NCBI GenBank assembly: GCA_018873245.2
Contig: JAEMBT020000009.1
Location: 2,000,001 to 2,064,000 of the forward strand
Direction of reading: 5' to 3'
DNA: 64,000 bases
Origin: Archegozetes longisetosus
Lineage: Eukaryota > Arthropoda > Arachnida > Sarcoptiformes > Trhypochthoniidae
Shown here: positions 37,386 to 48,053 of the stretch, piece by piece
How positions within the stretch are numbered: the first letter of the stretch is position 1
How the letters are laid out: every line of letters begins with the position of its first letter
Translations under genes and position numbers: made by a program
The notes under the pieces: model-generated
What the model was told of the DNA's origin: nothing
Seen by the model: the letters and a program-made list of their open reading frames with translations, nothing else
Database searches by the model: none

Positions 37386-38200
37386 AAATCTATAATACTT
37401 AACTTAAATTTCTATTATTAATCAATTAAAAACATTTTATTTTTTGTTATTGTTTTAAATGCAATAAACAGTGTTTATTCAATAACTAATTTTTATTTTT
37501 TCTCAATTATACAACATAAAAAATGATTATCTTTGGCATTCCTGATTGTTATGGAGTTTTGTTTCTATAAGTACTCTAAGATATTATTCTTATATTTTAG
37601 GATAAATTAGTTGAAACATTGTCAAATATCATATAGATCTAAATAGATCGATAGATGTTATCAAAATTCTTTCTTTTATAAAACATTAGTAGAGCTTATT
37701 GAAGATTTTCTAAAGATATAACAAAAATTTTCACTCTTAAACAATCATTTTCAGAAAAATCAATTATTCACTTTTCTGAATATTTTCAATTTATTTACGG
37801 CAAATGAAAATAATGTCAAACTCATCATACTGTGATTGCAAAGAGCGTTTCCCTGCTTCTTTATAATCCTTGCGTGGGATGTGAAGATAAACTCTAGTTA
37901 AACACACTTTTTCAAACTACTTGAGTCTCTCCCCACGGCAACACGAATTAAACACAGATTAAGACACACAAATGTAATAGAGCAAAAAAATACTTTATTT
38001 AAAATAATAACAAAATGCAGATACATGGATTTTAGAACAAGAAAAAAATGTCTGCGAGTGCTGATTTCGGACTCGAACATTACTTTAAATATGAGAAAAT
38101 TAAGGCAATGGCTTAAAGTTAAGTCCATGCCTGATCGCCGGACTTTTATGTGAGATTAGCCGAGCGGTGTTGACCATTGGCCATCCTTTCTTAGCAATTG
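37386..38200. other. Intergenic, nothing firm
   Basis: AT-rich to about 37800, then moderately GC-richer. No gene can be supported; short frames here have no recognisable similarity. Confidence 0.4.
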
Positions 38201-38203
38201 GCC

Positions 38204-38239
38204 ATTTCATGTGTCGTTCCAATTGACGACACATGAAAT
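38204..38239. repeat. Perfect 14-bp inverted repeat
   Basis: Arms ATTTCATGTGTCGT and ACGACACATGAAAT with an 8-base spacer. Lies 31 bp left of a second perfect hairpin. Confidence 0.85.
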
Positions 38240-38270
38240 ATTTTTACTAATGGGTTCCCGGGCCTCCCGT

Positions 38271-38306
38271 TTTTATGGCTCTGTTTTTCAAAACAGAGCC
38301 ATAAAA
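38271..38306. repeat. Perfect 17-bp inverted repeat, 2-base loop
   Basis: Arms TTTTATGGCTCTGTTTT and its complement, loop TC. Would extrude as a near-perfect hairpin. Context is a GC-richer block left of retroelement-like sequence. Confidence 0.88.
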
Positions 38307-38653
38307 GCCCTTCTTCTGACATTCCACAGCTGCGTTCGATTAAGAACAGCAGCTTCATCCTCTCCTTTTCTGAGAATTCAGACAGAGAAAGGAGAAGGAA
38401 GAGAAGAAAAAATAAATAAAAATTGTTTGTGAAAAACAGAAACTAAAAAGTTTCTGCATTCACACTCGGGTCCCTTCCCCTTAAGGATTTCCCAAGTCTT
38501 TGCTAAGTCACTCACAACCAGACGATCTTTAGGATTATTAAATGAGTAAATATGTAATAATGCAAAAAATATTAGATAAAAAATGATTAAATAATGCAAA
38601 CGAAAGGCTTATAATCGTCTCGATTTCGCGCTTAATATAAAAAACCGTAGACA

Positions 38654-39045
38654 TTAATATTGTTGGTAGCAGTGTGGAGGTGGTGCGTGAGCACTTTCGT
38701 TCTCCAAATTCAGACGCGATATTCCAATCTGGAGTGAGGCTAACGCCTCTTGAATAATCCGTAAATCGTCCATGACCGCTATAGTACTGGATCTATATCC
38801 AGAAGGCAACGATGTCGACATGCGTGCTGTTTTGTGGCGTTTCCGAGCCACTGGAGCGTTCGGCACTTTATCCACCATTTGATTGATCTCGTGCTTAATA
38901 ACTCGTACGGTACTGGCTAACTGCTCGAGTTTTGCGCTGTTATAACTTTCCTGCTTTTGTTTCCACGCTTGTACGGATTTCTGGTATAACTGTTGCGCTT
39001 ATTGTCTCTCTTCTCGCCACGTTTAGCCTTATTCGTGTCTGACAT
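38654..39045 (-). pseudogene. Unassigned protein-coding remnant with a frame change
   Basis: The frame at 38878-38654 (starting MVDKVPNAPVARKRH) is open upstream to about 39003 and has a helix-rich, charged composition. Further upstream a start-like ATG at 39045 begins MSDTNKAKRGEKR in another frame. GC content is higher than in host genes nearby. It lies left of the LTR-like repeat and envelope-like fragment on the same strand. It could be part of the same retroelement or a small viral protein; I do not recognise it. Confidence 0.35.
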
Positions 39046-39469
39046 ACTTCCTAAGTAATATGAGCTAAAGGTATAAAGTTAAAAAATACATTAGGAGTCT
39101 ATTTACATGCGAAATGCAATCTTTTATATTTTGATGGATATGCCAGTTTCGTTGGCTCTCTTATCACTCTTATTTTTGTGTGATTTATATTGTAATAACG
39201 TCTTAGTTTCTTAATTAGACCTATATCATAATATTTTTGTAATAACCTATATTTCTAAACTCTAATTCTCATAACTCACCTTATATGTCAACATTTATTA
39301 CTGACTTAAAGATTACTTTTTATTTGTACAAAAGAAATCTTCACATGCTTGTCTCAACTGTAAAAGTTATGAAGACAGCTGATAGTAAGCATATTTCATC
39401 TCTTAAAACCTACCTAAGTATGTCCTAAATATACAATTTTCCAATCATAGCTAAATGTGCTATTAACCT

Positions 39470-39679
39470 TGTAAGATTTAGCCTATCGTTGTAAAATATG
39501 TTTCAACTTAATCCGCCTATTGTTCCTATAAAATGTCGTGTTTTTCCTAAATTTTTCGCTCTTTCTTCCAGTGTTAAAAATCCTGTGAAATCTTATGTAA
39601 TTTGTGGTTATGTTAAATAAAGTGCTATATTTTAAAATTTGATTTCGTACACGCTCCTATTAAAGATCCAGACTTAACA
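39470..39679. repeat. LTR-like repeat, copy 1
   Basis: 210-bp stretch, by eye about three-quarters identical to 44069-44293 in the same orientation. It is bounded by TG and CA. It contains a TATAAA box (CCTATAAAATG) and an AATAAA on the plus strand. On the minus strand its first bases supply the stop codon of the envelope-like frame, as expected for a 3' LTR of that element. The promoter-like signals point the other way, so orientation is uncertain. Confidence 0.5.
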
Positions 39680-41228
39680 ATATTTGCATTTCTTAGAATG
39701 CATTTTAGACTTGGCCTTTTTGTCTGACTCTTCTAGGAAAGTGGTTGCTTCTAAGCGCTCAGTTTCTTCCCTCTGAGGCTGGATCGAGCTCATTTCGATC
39801 ACTTCCTCTTCCCTTCCCCTCTTTGCAATTTGTCTCCGAATTATAAGGTAGTACCCAATCCTCCCGCTAGCATGACAGCAAATCCCAACAAGATCGTAGT
39901 TGTCGGTATTGTGATGTCGCTGAATACATAAGTGGGGGAGTCGGCTTTAATGGAATCTATTAACTCGTCTAAGACTTTATTATCCATTGCCATGTCCAGC
40001 TAGTGGACTTGAGGTAGCATTTGGAAATTTACTCTCTGAGATAAATCAGAGAAAAATTTCATATCGTGGCTTATTTTGATATGCTCTGGATCATATCTTA
40101 GGCGGCCTACTTTAAACGATCTGTTAGCGGGCAACGAGAACACGAAATTAGGGCTTTCGACTGTCGGCAATTTCTCGTACAACTTGATTTTAAATGTATT
40201 GCAATATACGAAATTGAGTTCGCCTCCATTTTTCACCTGAACTACCTCATCTTCCACGACTTTATCCAATCTTTCACAATCCTTTTCCACCCAGTATTTG
40301 TCACCAGCGGAGATCTGCCTCTTACTGCAATATGTTTCGTCCGGTTTCAAGATGACATCGTTTGTGAAATCTAGATTTGATCCCTTATTGGGCACGATGC
40401 AATCGAGGTTTTTGTCGTAAACGACAAGTTCTGGTCCTTAGTATTCTCGATTGCATAACATACCCTTTAATTTATTGATGAATACCAAATTGGATGGATC
40501 TGATGCTAATACGTGAGCGCGGGGTTGTGTTACCCGTAAATTAAAGTGAATAATGATTAGGCTCTGTTCTTCGTCGATTGAGCAGCTCTTTGGTTGTGCG
40601 TATTTTAGCGGGCAACTCCCTTCGCATGGTAGGGTTATGTTAAATACGTTGAACAGTTGGGGATCATTTCCTTCTCTCTCCATTTTCTCGAAATTTCGTA
40701 CAGAAGGTTTCTAGTCAATGTCAATTGTGCCCCTATCTTCGACATGACAATTAACCCTGTCGGTAGTGTCCTTTGCATATGATCGACAGTTTCAGTCATA
40801 TTATTTATGTATTCGGCCATTTGGGCAATTTCACTTTTAAGCTTTTTTAAGGCGAGTTTTACGACTACGTCATTTTCAGTCAGACGTTTCAGATTTTCCA
40901 TCATAATTCTATTTTGTTTGGCCATATCGTTTACCTTATCTTTCAGAGATAATGTTTCCGCGAGCGCGACTGCGGACATACCTATAGAGGCTGCTACGCT
41001 AATGGCTATCACCGCTAAAGTTATCGTGACTATTAGCCTTTTTTCTCGAGACCTTATTGTTACAGAATCAGGACTGAACTTTGCTGTATCGCACATTTTG
41101 CGCACCGGAACGACAAAATCGGTGTGAAAAATGGTGTTACACCAGTTATATAAAGGTGCCTGAGATCCAGGTGGTAAAAGGTCTGGGTCGCTTAGAAGAT
41201 CGCACGGACTATAATATTTTATGACCAT
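39680..41228 (-). pseudogene. Endogenous envelope-like fusion protein fragment
   Basis: Old viral or retrotransposon envelope-type sequence. The first frame (41228-40635) has a furin-like basic site (RSREKR) followed at once by a hydrophobic stretch and then a long heptad-type region with LKRLTEND and EYINNMTETV. This is the layout of a class I fusion subunit. The second frame (40683-40438) and third frame (to 40000) carry cysteine-rich ectodomain sequence. A hydrophobic segment near 39890-39920 looks like the membrane anchor, and the frame changes again after it into a charged tail. The part normally before the cleavage site is mostly absent. There are several frame changes and a stop at 40438. 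It resembles errantivirus or baculovirus-F-like envelopes in layout only; family not certain. Not functional as it stands. Confidence 0.55.
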
Positions 41229-41239
41229 TTAGACAGGAT

Positions 41240-41600
41240 GTACTCCCACTAATACTGGTTTATTTGTATGGCGCCAAAGTATGGGAGAGACTTTATAAAT
41301 GCATGAGACTTTTCACAATGCATTTGTCGAATCAAAAGGCAAAATGGAAATGATGTCTGATCGAATCAGGACGATAAGAAAAATTGGAGTAAGTTATATT
41401 AAATTTATAAGTTTTTAATTGCTTTGATAATAACATTTTTTATCTTTTCCGAAATTATGTATGAAGAGATACAAAATATTTAGCCTAAAGTACTTGATGG
41501 CTGGAAACCTGAAGAGAAAAGATTGAAACAATGCATGTTCATGACGGATCTTCCGAAAGAGAATGAAAATTACGAAACAGAGTTCTTAACTGTAAGTAAA
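41240..41600 (+). pseudogene. Unknown spliced gene, decayed copy 1
   Basis: Homologous to 54795-55343 on the other strand. Exon-like 41302-41388 (GKMEMMSDRIRTIRK) ends at GTAAGT. A second exon-like stretch, about 41462-41591 (EIMYEEIQNI, KVLDGWKPEEKRLKQ, CMFMTDLPKE), again ends at GTAAGT. Decay is visible: a stop where the other copy has tryptophan, and the acceptor AG is changed to CG. I do not recognise the family; it may be a DNA-binding domain of a transposon or a multicopy host gene. Confidence 0.5.
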
Positions 41601-42094
41601 AAAATTGTTCAATAGAATAACTATTAATTTTACACAAATTGTAGCAGAAATAAAGTGTGTTAAAAGAGATGCGAGTAGTATGTGGGTATACTGAGGGCTA
41701 TTTTTTTAGTACAGTTTTTGAGGACGGATTTTTGTCTCTCTATTACCAAAAAAATGTATATTTCACATAATTTTCTAAACACTAAAATTATTTCAGTTAA
41801 TAATAAAAAGAATTTCTTTAAACAATAAAATTATAATATTCATATAATATGTTCATATATCAAGGACAAATTTTCAGGCCTGAAAAAAATTACCTTGAAA
41901 ACAAATTATAAGTATTATATTAATAATATATGTATATTTTATTAATTATATTTATTTTATATAATTTAGATAAACTCGTGTAATTTTTCTTTTTATCAAA
42001 ATAAAAATAAAAATACATTACCTTTATTATTGGTAAAAGTCCAAGTAAGATAACGTCCAACTACTTTATCAGATAATATTACATGAAAAAAGTG
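41601..42094. other. Intergenic, nothing recognised
   Basis: AT-rich DNA without a supported feature. Confidence 0.4.
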
Positions 42095-42345
42095 TAAAAG
42101 GGGTGCCCTCCCATCTCACCACCTTTCGGGTAACAGTACCCAGACGCGCCTAAACATTTAATTTTATAATATATCGGGTACTGTACCCTCGCCGCTTGTT
42201 TTAGCGACTATTTAATCCATCATACAATCTCTACGTATAGAGAAAGTAGAGGATCTCCCAAAAGTGGTGTCAGGTATGGGATTCGAACCACTGGCCAAAT
42301 GATTCAAACACTCATACTCTTTAACCACTAAGCTACTAAGACTAT
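42095..42345 (-). mobile_element. tRNA-derived SINE
   Basis: Read on the minus strand, the first 75 bases look like a tRNA: A box TAGCTTAGTGG (42325-42335) and B box GGTTCGAATCC (42279-42289), a canonical pol III internal promoter. The acceptor arm does not pair, so it is not a tRNA gene. About 170 bases of GC-rich unrelated tail follow (GGGTACTGTTACCCGAAAGG near 42130). Target-site duplications were not found. Confidence 0.65.
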
Positions 42346-42534
42346 TGATAAGAAATGGAGCTATTGTATGGTTTTAATAGAAAGTATTGATATAAGTTGT
42401 TATCATTACTCATTGAATTAAATTATCATAAAGTTAACATTGTTGATAACAGCTTTATCAATATGCTTATATGCTATATGCGTATATGCTTAGCTTGATG
42501 TCACGCAATGCTTTTATATGAGGAACAAAAATAC

Positions 42535-42562
42535 TGTCCCGTCCCGTCCCGCCCCGTCCCTG
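42535..42562. repeat. CCCGT pentanucleotide repeat
   Basis: Short run of GTCCC/GCCCC units, strikingly GC-rich in AT-rich surroundings. Confidence 0.7.
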
Positions 42563-42779
42563 ATTTCAGTACTTTTTCCTTTTTTCATAAACATAAAAAG
42601 TTTTTATCTCTATTACTCTTTAAGAATGAAATAAGAAAGATGTTTATAAGCGATATCTAATCAAATACACAAAACTTTGCAATAACTCACTAAGATAACA
42701 TTCCAAGAATTATATGAATCTAATCTTTTATTCTGTTTTAATTAAAAAAAAAGACTGACGTTTATATTAAAATTAGATT

Positions 42780-43324
42780 TCAAAATTTGATTTGCTCTAT
42801 AAATTTTATCATTATGTTCTTCACATCAGGCGGATCAGAACCGTTCATAAAATTTTTAATAACTTGCTCAATTCCTTTGTATAATCTCTTCACATGCTCG
42901 GGCCACTTTTCTTCCAGTTTTTTTTCGCAAATTAGATAAGAAATCATTCTTATTAATGTCGTTATTAGGATCATTAATAAATTCGATTGCTAAATTTTTT
43001 GCATCTTTTTTAATTTGTTTGGTAAGATTTTCTCTTTTTCCCTAAGAAGATATATATAAAAATAAAACTTTTTTAACAATTTGTAAAATTTTACCGTTGG
43101 AGTCCTCTTAGATGAAGTGGAGACATCAAGACTAGATGATACAGGTGATTGTACCTCTGATTTTTCATCCTTTTATAACAAAGAAAACCATATTAAACAG
43201 AAGAGAATGCGTTTTAAAAAACTTACATTTGAATTTATTTCTAATTGGCCAATTATATCAGATAGAGCCTTTTCTATGTATGATCTAATTTCGTTTAGTT
43301 GGTTTATTATATCTTTATTTTCCA
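42780..43324 (-). CDS. Small hypothetical protein, 3 exons
   Basis: ATG at 43324 (MENKDIINQLNEIRSYIEK). Intron 1 starts GTAAGT and ends TAAAAG (about 57 bp), then a short serine-rich exon (SPVSSSLDVSTSSKRTP). Intron 2 starts GTAAAA and ends CTTAG (about 53 bp). Both introns fall in phase 0. In exon 3 a run of eight A (within CGAAAAAAAACTGG) separates two frames. One stops soon after. The other continues as LEEKWPEHVKRLYKG to a natural-looking end at 42780. Acidic and helix-rich; no family recognised. It abuts the polymerase remnant at 43375 on the opposite strand. Host gene or part of the viral-like region, undecided. Confidence 0.5.
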
Positions 43325-43374
43325 TTTTCTTAAAAACTACTGCGTTTTACAACATTAATTTTGCGAAAAATTAG

Positions 43375-43896
43375 ATGATTCAAAATTTATTAATTTCACT
43401 TTTACTTACATGTTACTTGAAAACAACCAACGCCTATGAAGTAAAATTATTAATAGAAGTCACGTATACCAAAAAAATCTCTATGCAACAAAGCTATTTT
43501 GATTTATCTAATTATCCAGATGATCATTTTATATTTAAGGATATGAGTAAAGATAAAATAAAAGAAATTAAAACTAGAAACGAAAAAACTTTAGGTAAAA
43601 TGAAAGATGAATTAGGTGGTAAAATATCTAAAGAGTTTATCGGGCTCAAGTCAAAAATGTATGCTTTAGATCATATCAAGAAATTAAAAGGAATAAAATC
43701 ATCAATAGTTAAGAATGAAATAAGTTTTGTGGATTATAAAAAAATGATGAAAGATAATAAGAAAATTTATAAAACAATGAATGTAATTAGATCTAGAAAA
43801 CATGAACTATATACTGAAACAGTAAATAAAGTTGCTTTAACAAATCTATTAGAAGATAATAAAAACTTTGTTGATATAGATGCTATATCTAGATAA
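43375..43896 (+). pseudogene. C-terminal part of protein-primed B-family DNA polymerase (Polinton/adintovirus-like)
   Basis: Old viral or transposon fragment. The 173-codon frame contains YFDLSNYPDDH, GKMKDELGG, EFIGLKSKMYALDH, KGIKSSIVKNEI, RSRKHELYTETVNKVAL. These are the landmarks of the last domain of the polymerase carried by Polintons/Mavericks and related arthropod elements. The exonuclease and palm catalytic motifs are absent, so only the tail survives. The N-terminal hydrophobic residues after the ATG are probably junction sequence, not a signal peptide. Confidence 0.65.
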
Positions 43897-43897
43897 C

Positions 43898-44053
43898 AAT
43901 ACTTTATTGAATAAAGTTCCAATAACAGAGATGCATTTATCTTTACCTAAAGGTGTTTCATCTGAATATGTAGAAAATGGTAGCTTTAATAACACTGGAA
44001 AATATAGTTATTGTGGACCTGGAACTAAACTACAATCTCTCAATCCTAGTTAA
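43898..44053 (+). pseudogene. PLA2-like fragment of a Polinton/adintovirus-type element
   Basis: Immediately after the polymerase tail, in another frame: ITEMHLSLPKG, then GSFNNTGKYSYCGPGTKL. CGPGT is the calcium-loop motif of the phospholipase A2-like domains found in parvovirus VP1 and in several arthropod virus-like transposons. The frame stops before the HD active-site region. It ends about 15 bases before LTR-like repeat copy 2. Fragment only. Confidence 0.6.
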
Positions 44054-44068
44054 ACGTGTTAGCGACCT

Positions 44069-44293
44069 CATAAAATTTAGCCTATTGTTGTAAAGTATCT
44101 TCTTATTCAACCCGCCTATATTCCCTTTAAAATGTCGTGTTTTCCTGAATTTTGTGGCTATTTCTTCTGCGTTAAAAATCCTGTGAAACCCTATGAAATT
44201 TGTATTGTGGTTTATTATTATGTTTAATAAATTGATTATATTTTAAGTTTTGTCGATTTCTTACACGTTCCTATAAAAGATTATAGACTCTGT
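44069..44293. repeat. LTR-like repeat, copy 2
   Basis: Diverged copy of 39470-39679 in the same orientation. The pair could be the two LTRs of one old, heavily rearranged element spanning 39.5-44.3 kb, or two independent insertions. Confidence 0.5.
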
Positions 44294-44314
44294 AATATTC
44301 TCGGATCAATACAC

Positions 44315-44670
44315 TGATATTTCTACGATTTTAAGCATAAAAACCAAAGTCAAGGCTACAATTTATTAAAAAAAAATAAGTAGTCTCAAAAACCCATTTA
44401 AAAATAAAAATTAGCTCTTCATATCCACAAAGTAGTTTATGGCAAATAGTTTCCAACATTAAAATCTAATTTTCTTTTGATTCAATCTCTCAATGAATGA
44501 TAAAGATTAAAATATATTAAAAATTTTCATTTGTTTAATAATTTTTTTTATCTTTTTAAGCTTCACAAACTTACAATGAGTGGAATTAGTTGAGGGCAAC
44601 CTATTGACGTGAATACAATTCAATAATAATATAGTAAGATGTCACAATAGCACAATTTCCCATTATTTTA
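44315..44670 (-). pseudogene. Gustatory receptor remnant, internal deletion
   Basis: Contains the two small 3' exons of the receptor family (about 44420-44509 and 44315-44371) and the last part of exon 1 (44555-44670), closely related to 45697-47040. Exon 2 has a stop in place of tyrosine. Sequence from 44685 on matches the 5' flank of the intact-length copy at 47.18-47.40 kb, so nearly all of exon 1 has been deleted. Confidence 0.72.
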
Positions 44671-44679
44671 TTGATATAT

Positions 44680-45696
44680 TCGATGATTTCATGATAAAAG
44701 CTAATCGAACTTAAGTAGAAAAACATTGCAGTAAAAGCTCATTTTTATTGAAAATAATTTCAATATTTCATAGAAAAGAATTTTTTTATTGAAAAAAACA
44801 GTTTTCTGTTTATTGATTTATTAACACCAATTGACTACCTCTATTTTTATGATTTAATTTCATATTGAGATATGATTCATTATTACTAAAGGTATCACTT
44901 ATGTTATATCAAATTTAATTGAATATAAGTATATAATTCAGCAGTTAAAATATCAATACGAATATATTTTTCTGATAGAGTTTCAAATACAGTTAATGTG
45001 ATCACAATTTTAATCATAATCATATTTATTCTCCAAACCTTAGTAACAAGATTATATTATAGACAAGTATTGAGTGGAAGTTAAGGTACTATTTACTGAA
45101 TAATACTTAAAAGTTGCTATAATTCAAATTTTTGAATAAAACATCAGTTATTATATTATTTAAATGATTTGAGCCTAATCTATTCAATTGTGAGTAAAGT
45201 TAATAAATACAACAGAAATTCTAGCCTTAGACATAATACATAATAAATCAGTTTCATAATTATTGTCCTCAAATGAATAGTAATTATATATTGTTAAACA
45301 TTATGATAGAAGATACAAGTTATAAATATAAGTACATAGGATCAAATAGTAAGATTGATAAATCTATAAAACCTGAACACATATCAGACTAGAGAAAAAA
45401 ACTATGTACGACACGACAGATTTTCTTTAGCTAAACATCTGATACGACTGAAGCCGAAATCAAAATAACACAAAGTAATATTGTTATGGAGTAGATACCT
45501 AAGATGTGATTCATCACTTTGAGGCAGAGTTGTTTAGTTTCTACCCTCACTGCCTAAACCTGAATATAGGTGATATTAAAATTTAACACTTTTAGTTACA
45601 GTATAATAAACAACTGTGATGATTACTGAAGTAGATATGAATATTAAAGTGAGTACCATAGTAATATAAGCCAATTATTTTCAACATATTCATATG
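44680..45696. other. Intergenic, duplicated receptor flank then nothing
   Basis: 44685-44900 resembles 47180-47410. The remainder is AT-rich with no recognised feature. Confidence 0.5.
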
Positions 45697-47040
45697 TCAA
45701 TACAAGGAAATTTCTATGATTTTCAGCATAAAGATCATAGTCAAGGCTGTGATCTATAAATGATAAAAATAATCTTAAAATCCAGATAAAACTAAGAATT
45801 AGTTCTTACTTCATATCCACGAAAGTGATTTATAATAAATAGTTTCCAACAATAAAATCCAATTTTCGTTCGACTCAACCTCTCAATAAATGATGAGAAC
45901 TAAAAAATAACAAAATTAACATTTATTTAAGGATTGTTTGGTTTTGTAGTTTTTACAAACTTTCAAACGAGTAGTATTAGTTAATGACAACTTATTAGGT
46001 GTGAACACGATTCCCAATAATATATCACAAGTTTTATTGGATTGATAATAGACAGAAGAGGCACATAGTATTATTAGTATCAGAGGAAGTATCAAATTAA
46101 GAGAACCATAAATCATAATCAATTTGATTATTAAACCAGTTTTCGAGAATATGATAATAAATAATTGTAAGTTAATTATATAAATGTATAGAAACCAAAC
46201 CCAGAATAAGTATTTCGACCAAAAGTCTTTATTAAACGAATAGATTTCCAAATAGTTTGTGTTCAAAGTCTTCATTATATACATAGCTCTTCTTTTCGTC
46301 AATTTAGATTTCCTTTAGGCAAAAATTTTGATTTCGTCGTTCACATCTTTAGCTTTAATCGACAGGTAATAACAAATGAGATAAAAGTAGGTAATTTGGT
46401 ATATAAGAATCATGTTACCATAATAAGTAGCGGAAGCGAAGATTAAATTCAAAGGGAATACATAGAAAATGAGTTTTTTGAAAGAACAGTTGAAAATCAT
46501 CGGAAAGTTCACGAGAATCAAAACAATTGTTATAACCACTGGTTTCGAGAAATTATCGCAAACAAAGAATATTCGCTTCACTGTTTTCATGAATTTATAA
46601 ATTTTGGCTTTATCAGAAAGTCCAATACTTAGCGGTGAAGTCAATCCTGACACCATCTCAAATGGTTTCATATAAGTGGGGAATTCACTATTCTTGTAAT
46701 TCCTATAATGAAGCCATTGTGTAATCAGTATTAATGAAAACATAAGAATAGCAAAGACGTCCCAGTGAATTCTTGCGTTTATAAAGTATGAAAAGTCGAC
46801 AATTATTATGAAATATTCTGGATTTTCTTCTGGTAATAGTAATGAAATAACAGATCTGGCCAAAAATATCGAATTTATTGCAGCAATCAATAATGGGTTA
46901 TGAAATTTGTTCCTTCTGACCAATCCGTTTTGGAATAGAGATAAACCGATTAAATATAAATGAGTTCCTGCAGAAGTTACCAACAGTTCTGGTGCTAATA
47001 TTTGTGAAGGGTCGAAATCGCTTTCTGTATTCAATGCCAT
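45697..47040 (-). pseudogene. Gustatory-receptor-like protein, one in-frame stop
   Basis: Exon 1 is 47040-45961 (ATG 47040), exon 2 is 45899-45810 (30 codons), exon 3 is 45753-45697. Shared landmarks are TSAGTHLYLIGLSLFQNG, LKP-type motif MKPFEMVSGLTSP, WSKYLFWVWFLY, and exon 2 IGFYCWKLFI. A TAA at 46315-46317 interrupts exon 1 in frame (after NDEIKIFA); the frame then continues. This is a plain nonsense change, not a homopolymer shift, so true inactivation or a polymorphic null allele is likely. It forms a pair with the remnant at 44315. Confidence 0.78.
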
Positions 47041-47430
47041 TTAGGTTTAAGCTTTAATAAAATTTTGATCTAATTTTAATTTTACTTCAATAAATTGATA
47101 TGAATATTATGGCTGAAGAAGTTTGAAGTTATATGAAAAATATATGGAAATGGTATTGTATTTTCTATTATTCTATTAATATTCATTCGATGATATGATA
47201 AAAGCTAATCAATCTTAAATAGAAGAATATCGCAACAAGAACCTAAGAAAGCAATAATATTATAGTTAATTACGAAATTTCTATGTAGAATTTTTTTGTT
47301 TTATTGAAAAGCTATCTTCGTATTTATTGAAGTATTAATAGCAATAGAGTAATTAAGTTTTTACTATTGATAGTTCAACTTCATTGATAACACGTCATTC
47401 AGTATTAATAAAGATATCGATTTTTTAATT
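47041..47430. other. 5' flank of receptor gene
   Basis: No gene; 47180-47410 is the duplicated flank described at 44680. Confidence 0.45.
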
Positions 47431-47431
47431 A

Positions 47432-48053
47432 TGATATATAAATAACATATGAAGCAATTCCAAATTGCTCAACAACAAATGTAATTTTTTCTTGTAGTTG
47501 TCTAAATCCCATACAAGCTGGTAAGTTGGCTGTAATTCCATTTGATCCACCCAATGCTTCAGTACCATACATTCTATTTGCAAAAGTAGAATTATCTCTT
47601 TGAATTAAGGTTGCACCAGCAGTTCTAGTTGTAATATTGATAGGTGCACTATAACATAAACCATCAAAACGTACAAAATGTGAATAAATAAGTATTTTTT
47701 AGATAGAGTTCTATTTAAAACACAAATTAAATCTAACAAATTGTTGAACTAACATATAATCATTATTCATTTGTTCTAATAATAATCTAGCAATAAGTGA
47801 ACTACTGTGTTCTAAAGTATAATAAATTTTAGATGGTGAATATGTTGCATTAGATTTTAAATTTATACCTATAATTTCTTGAAATGATTTTTCATTCCAA
47901 TCATAAATTATTGATTGAAAAGCATTATCTATATTACTTTCTCTTAAAGATTTTTTCCAAACTAACTCAGGAAACCAATCTCTAAATTCCTTTTTAGAAT
48001 ATAAATCATTACTGTTTAAAGGTAATGTAAATAATATTAGTTTCTTGACCTTT
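47432..48053 (-). pseudogene. Virus-like coding remnant of unknown family, two pieces
   Basis: From about 48050 down to 47730 one minus-strand frame is open (KEFRDWFPELVWKKSL, YTLEHSSSLIARLLLEQ) and stops just after QFVRFN. About 40 bases further a second open piece starts with HFVRFDGLCYSAP and runs to a stop at 47432 (IQRDNSTFANRMYG, FRQLQEKITFVVEQFG). FVRF occurs at both edges, which suggests a small duplication or insertion between the pieces. Base composition and position fit the NS-like fragment just upstream. Product not recognised. Confidence 0.45.

Noticed and set aside
42265..42345. tRNA gene on the minus strand
   Set aside because: A and B boxes are good but the acceptor stem does not pair and a long tail follows; called a SINE instead.
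43375..43450. Signal peptide at the start of the polymerase-like frame
   Set aside because: The hydrophobic residues precede homology to the polymerase interior; they are most likely junction sequence at a truncation, not a secreted protein.
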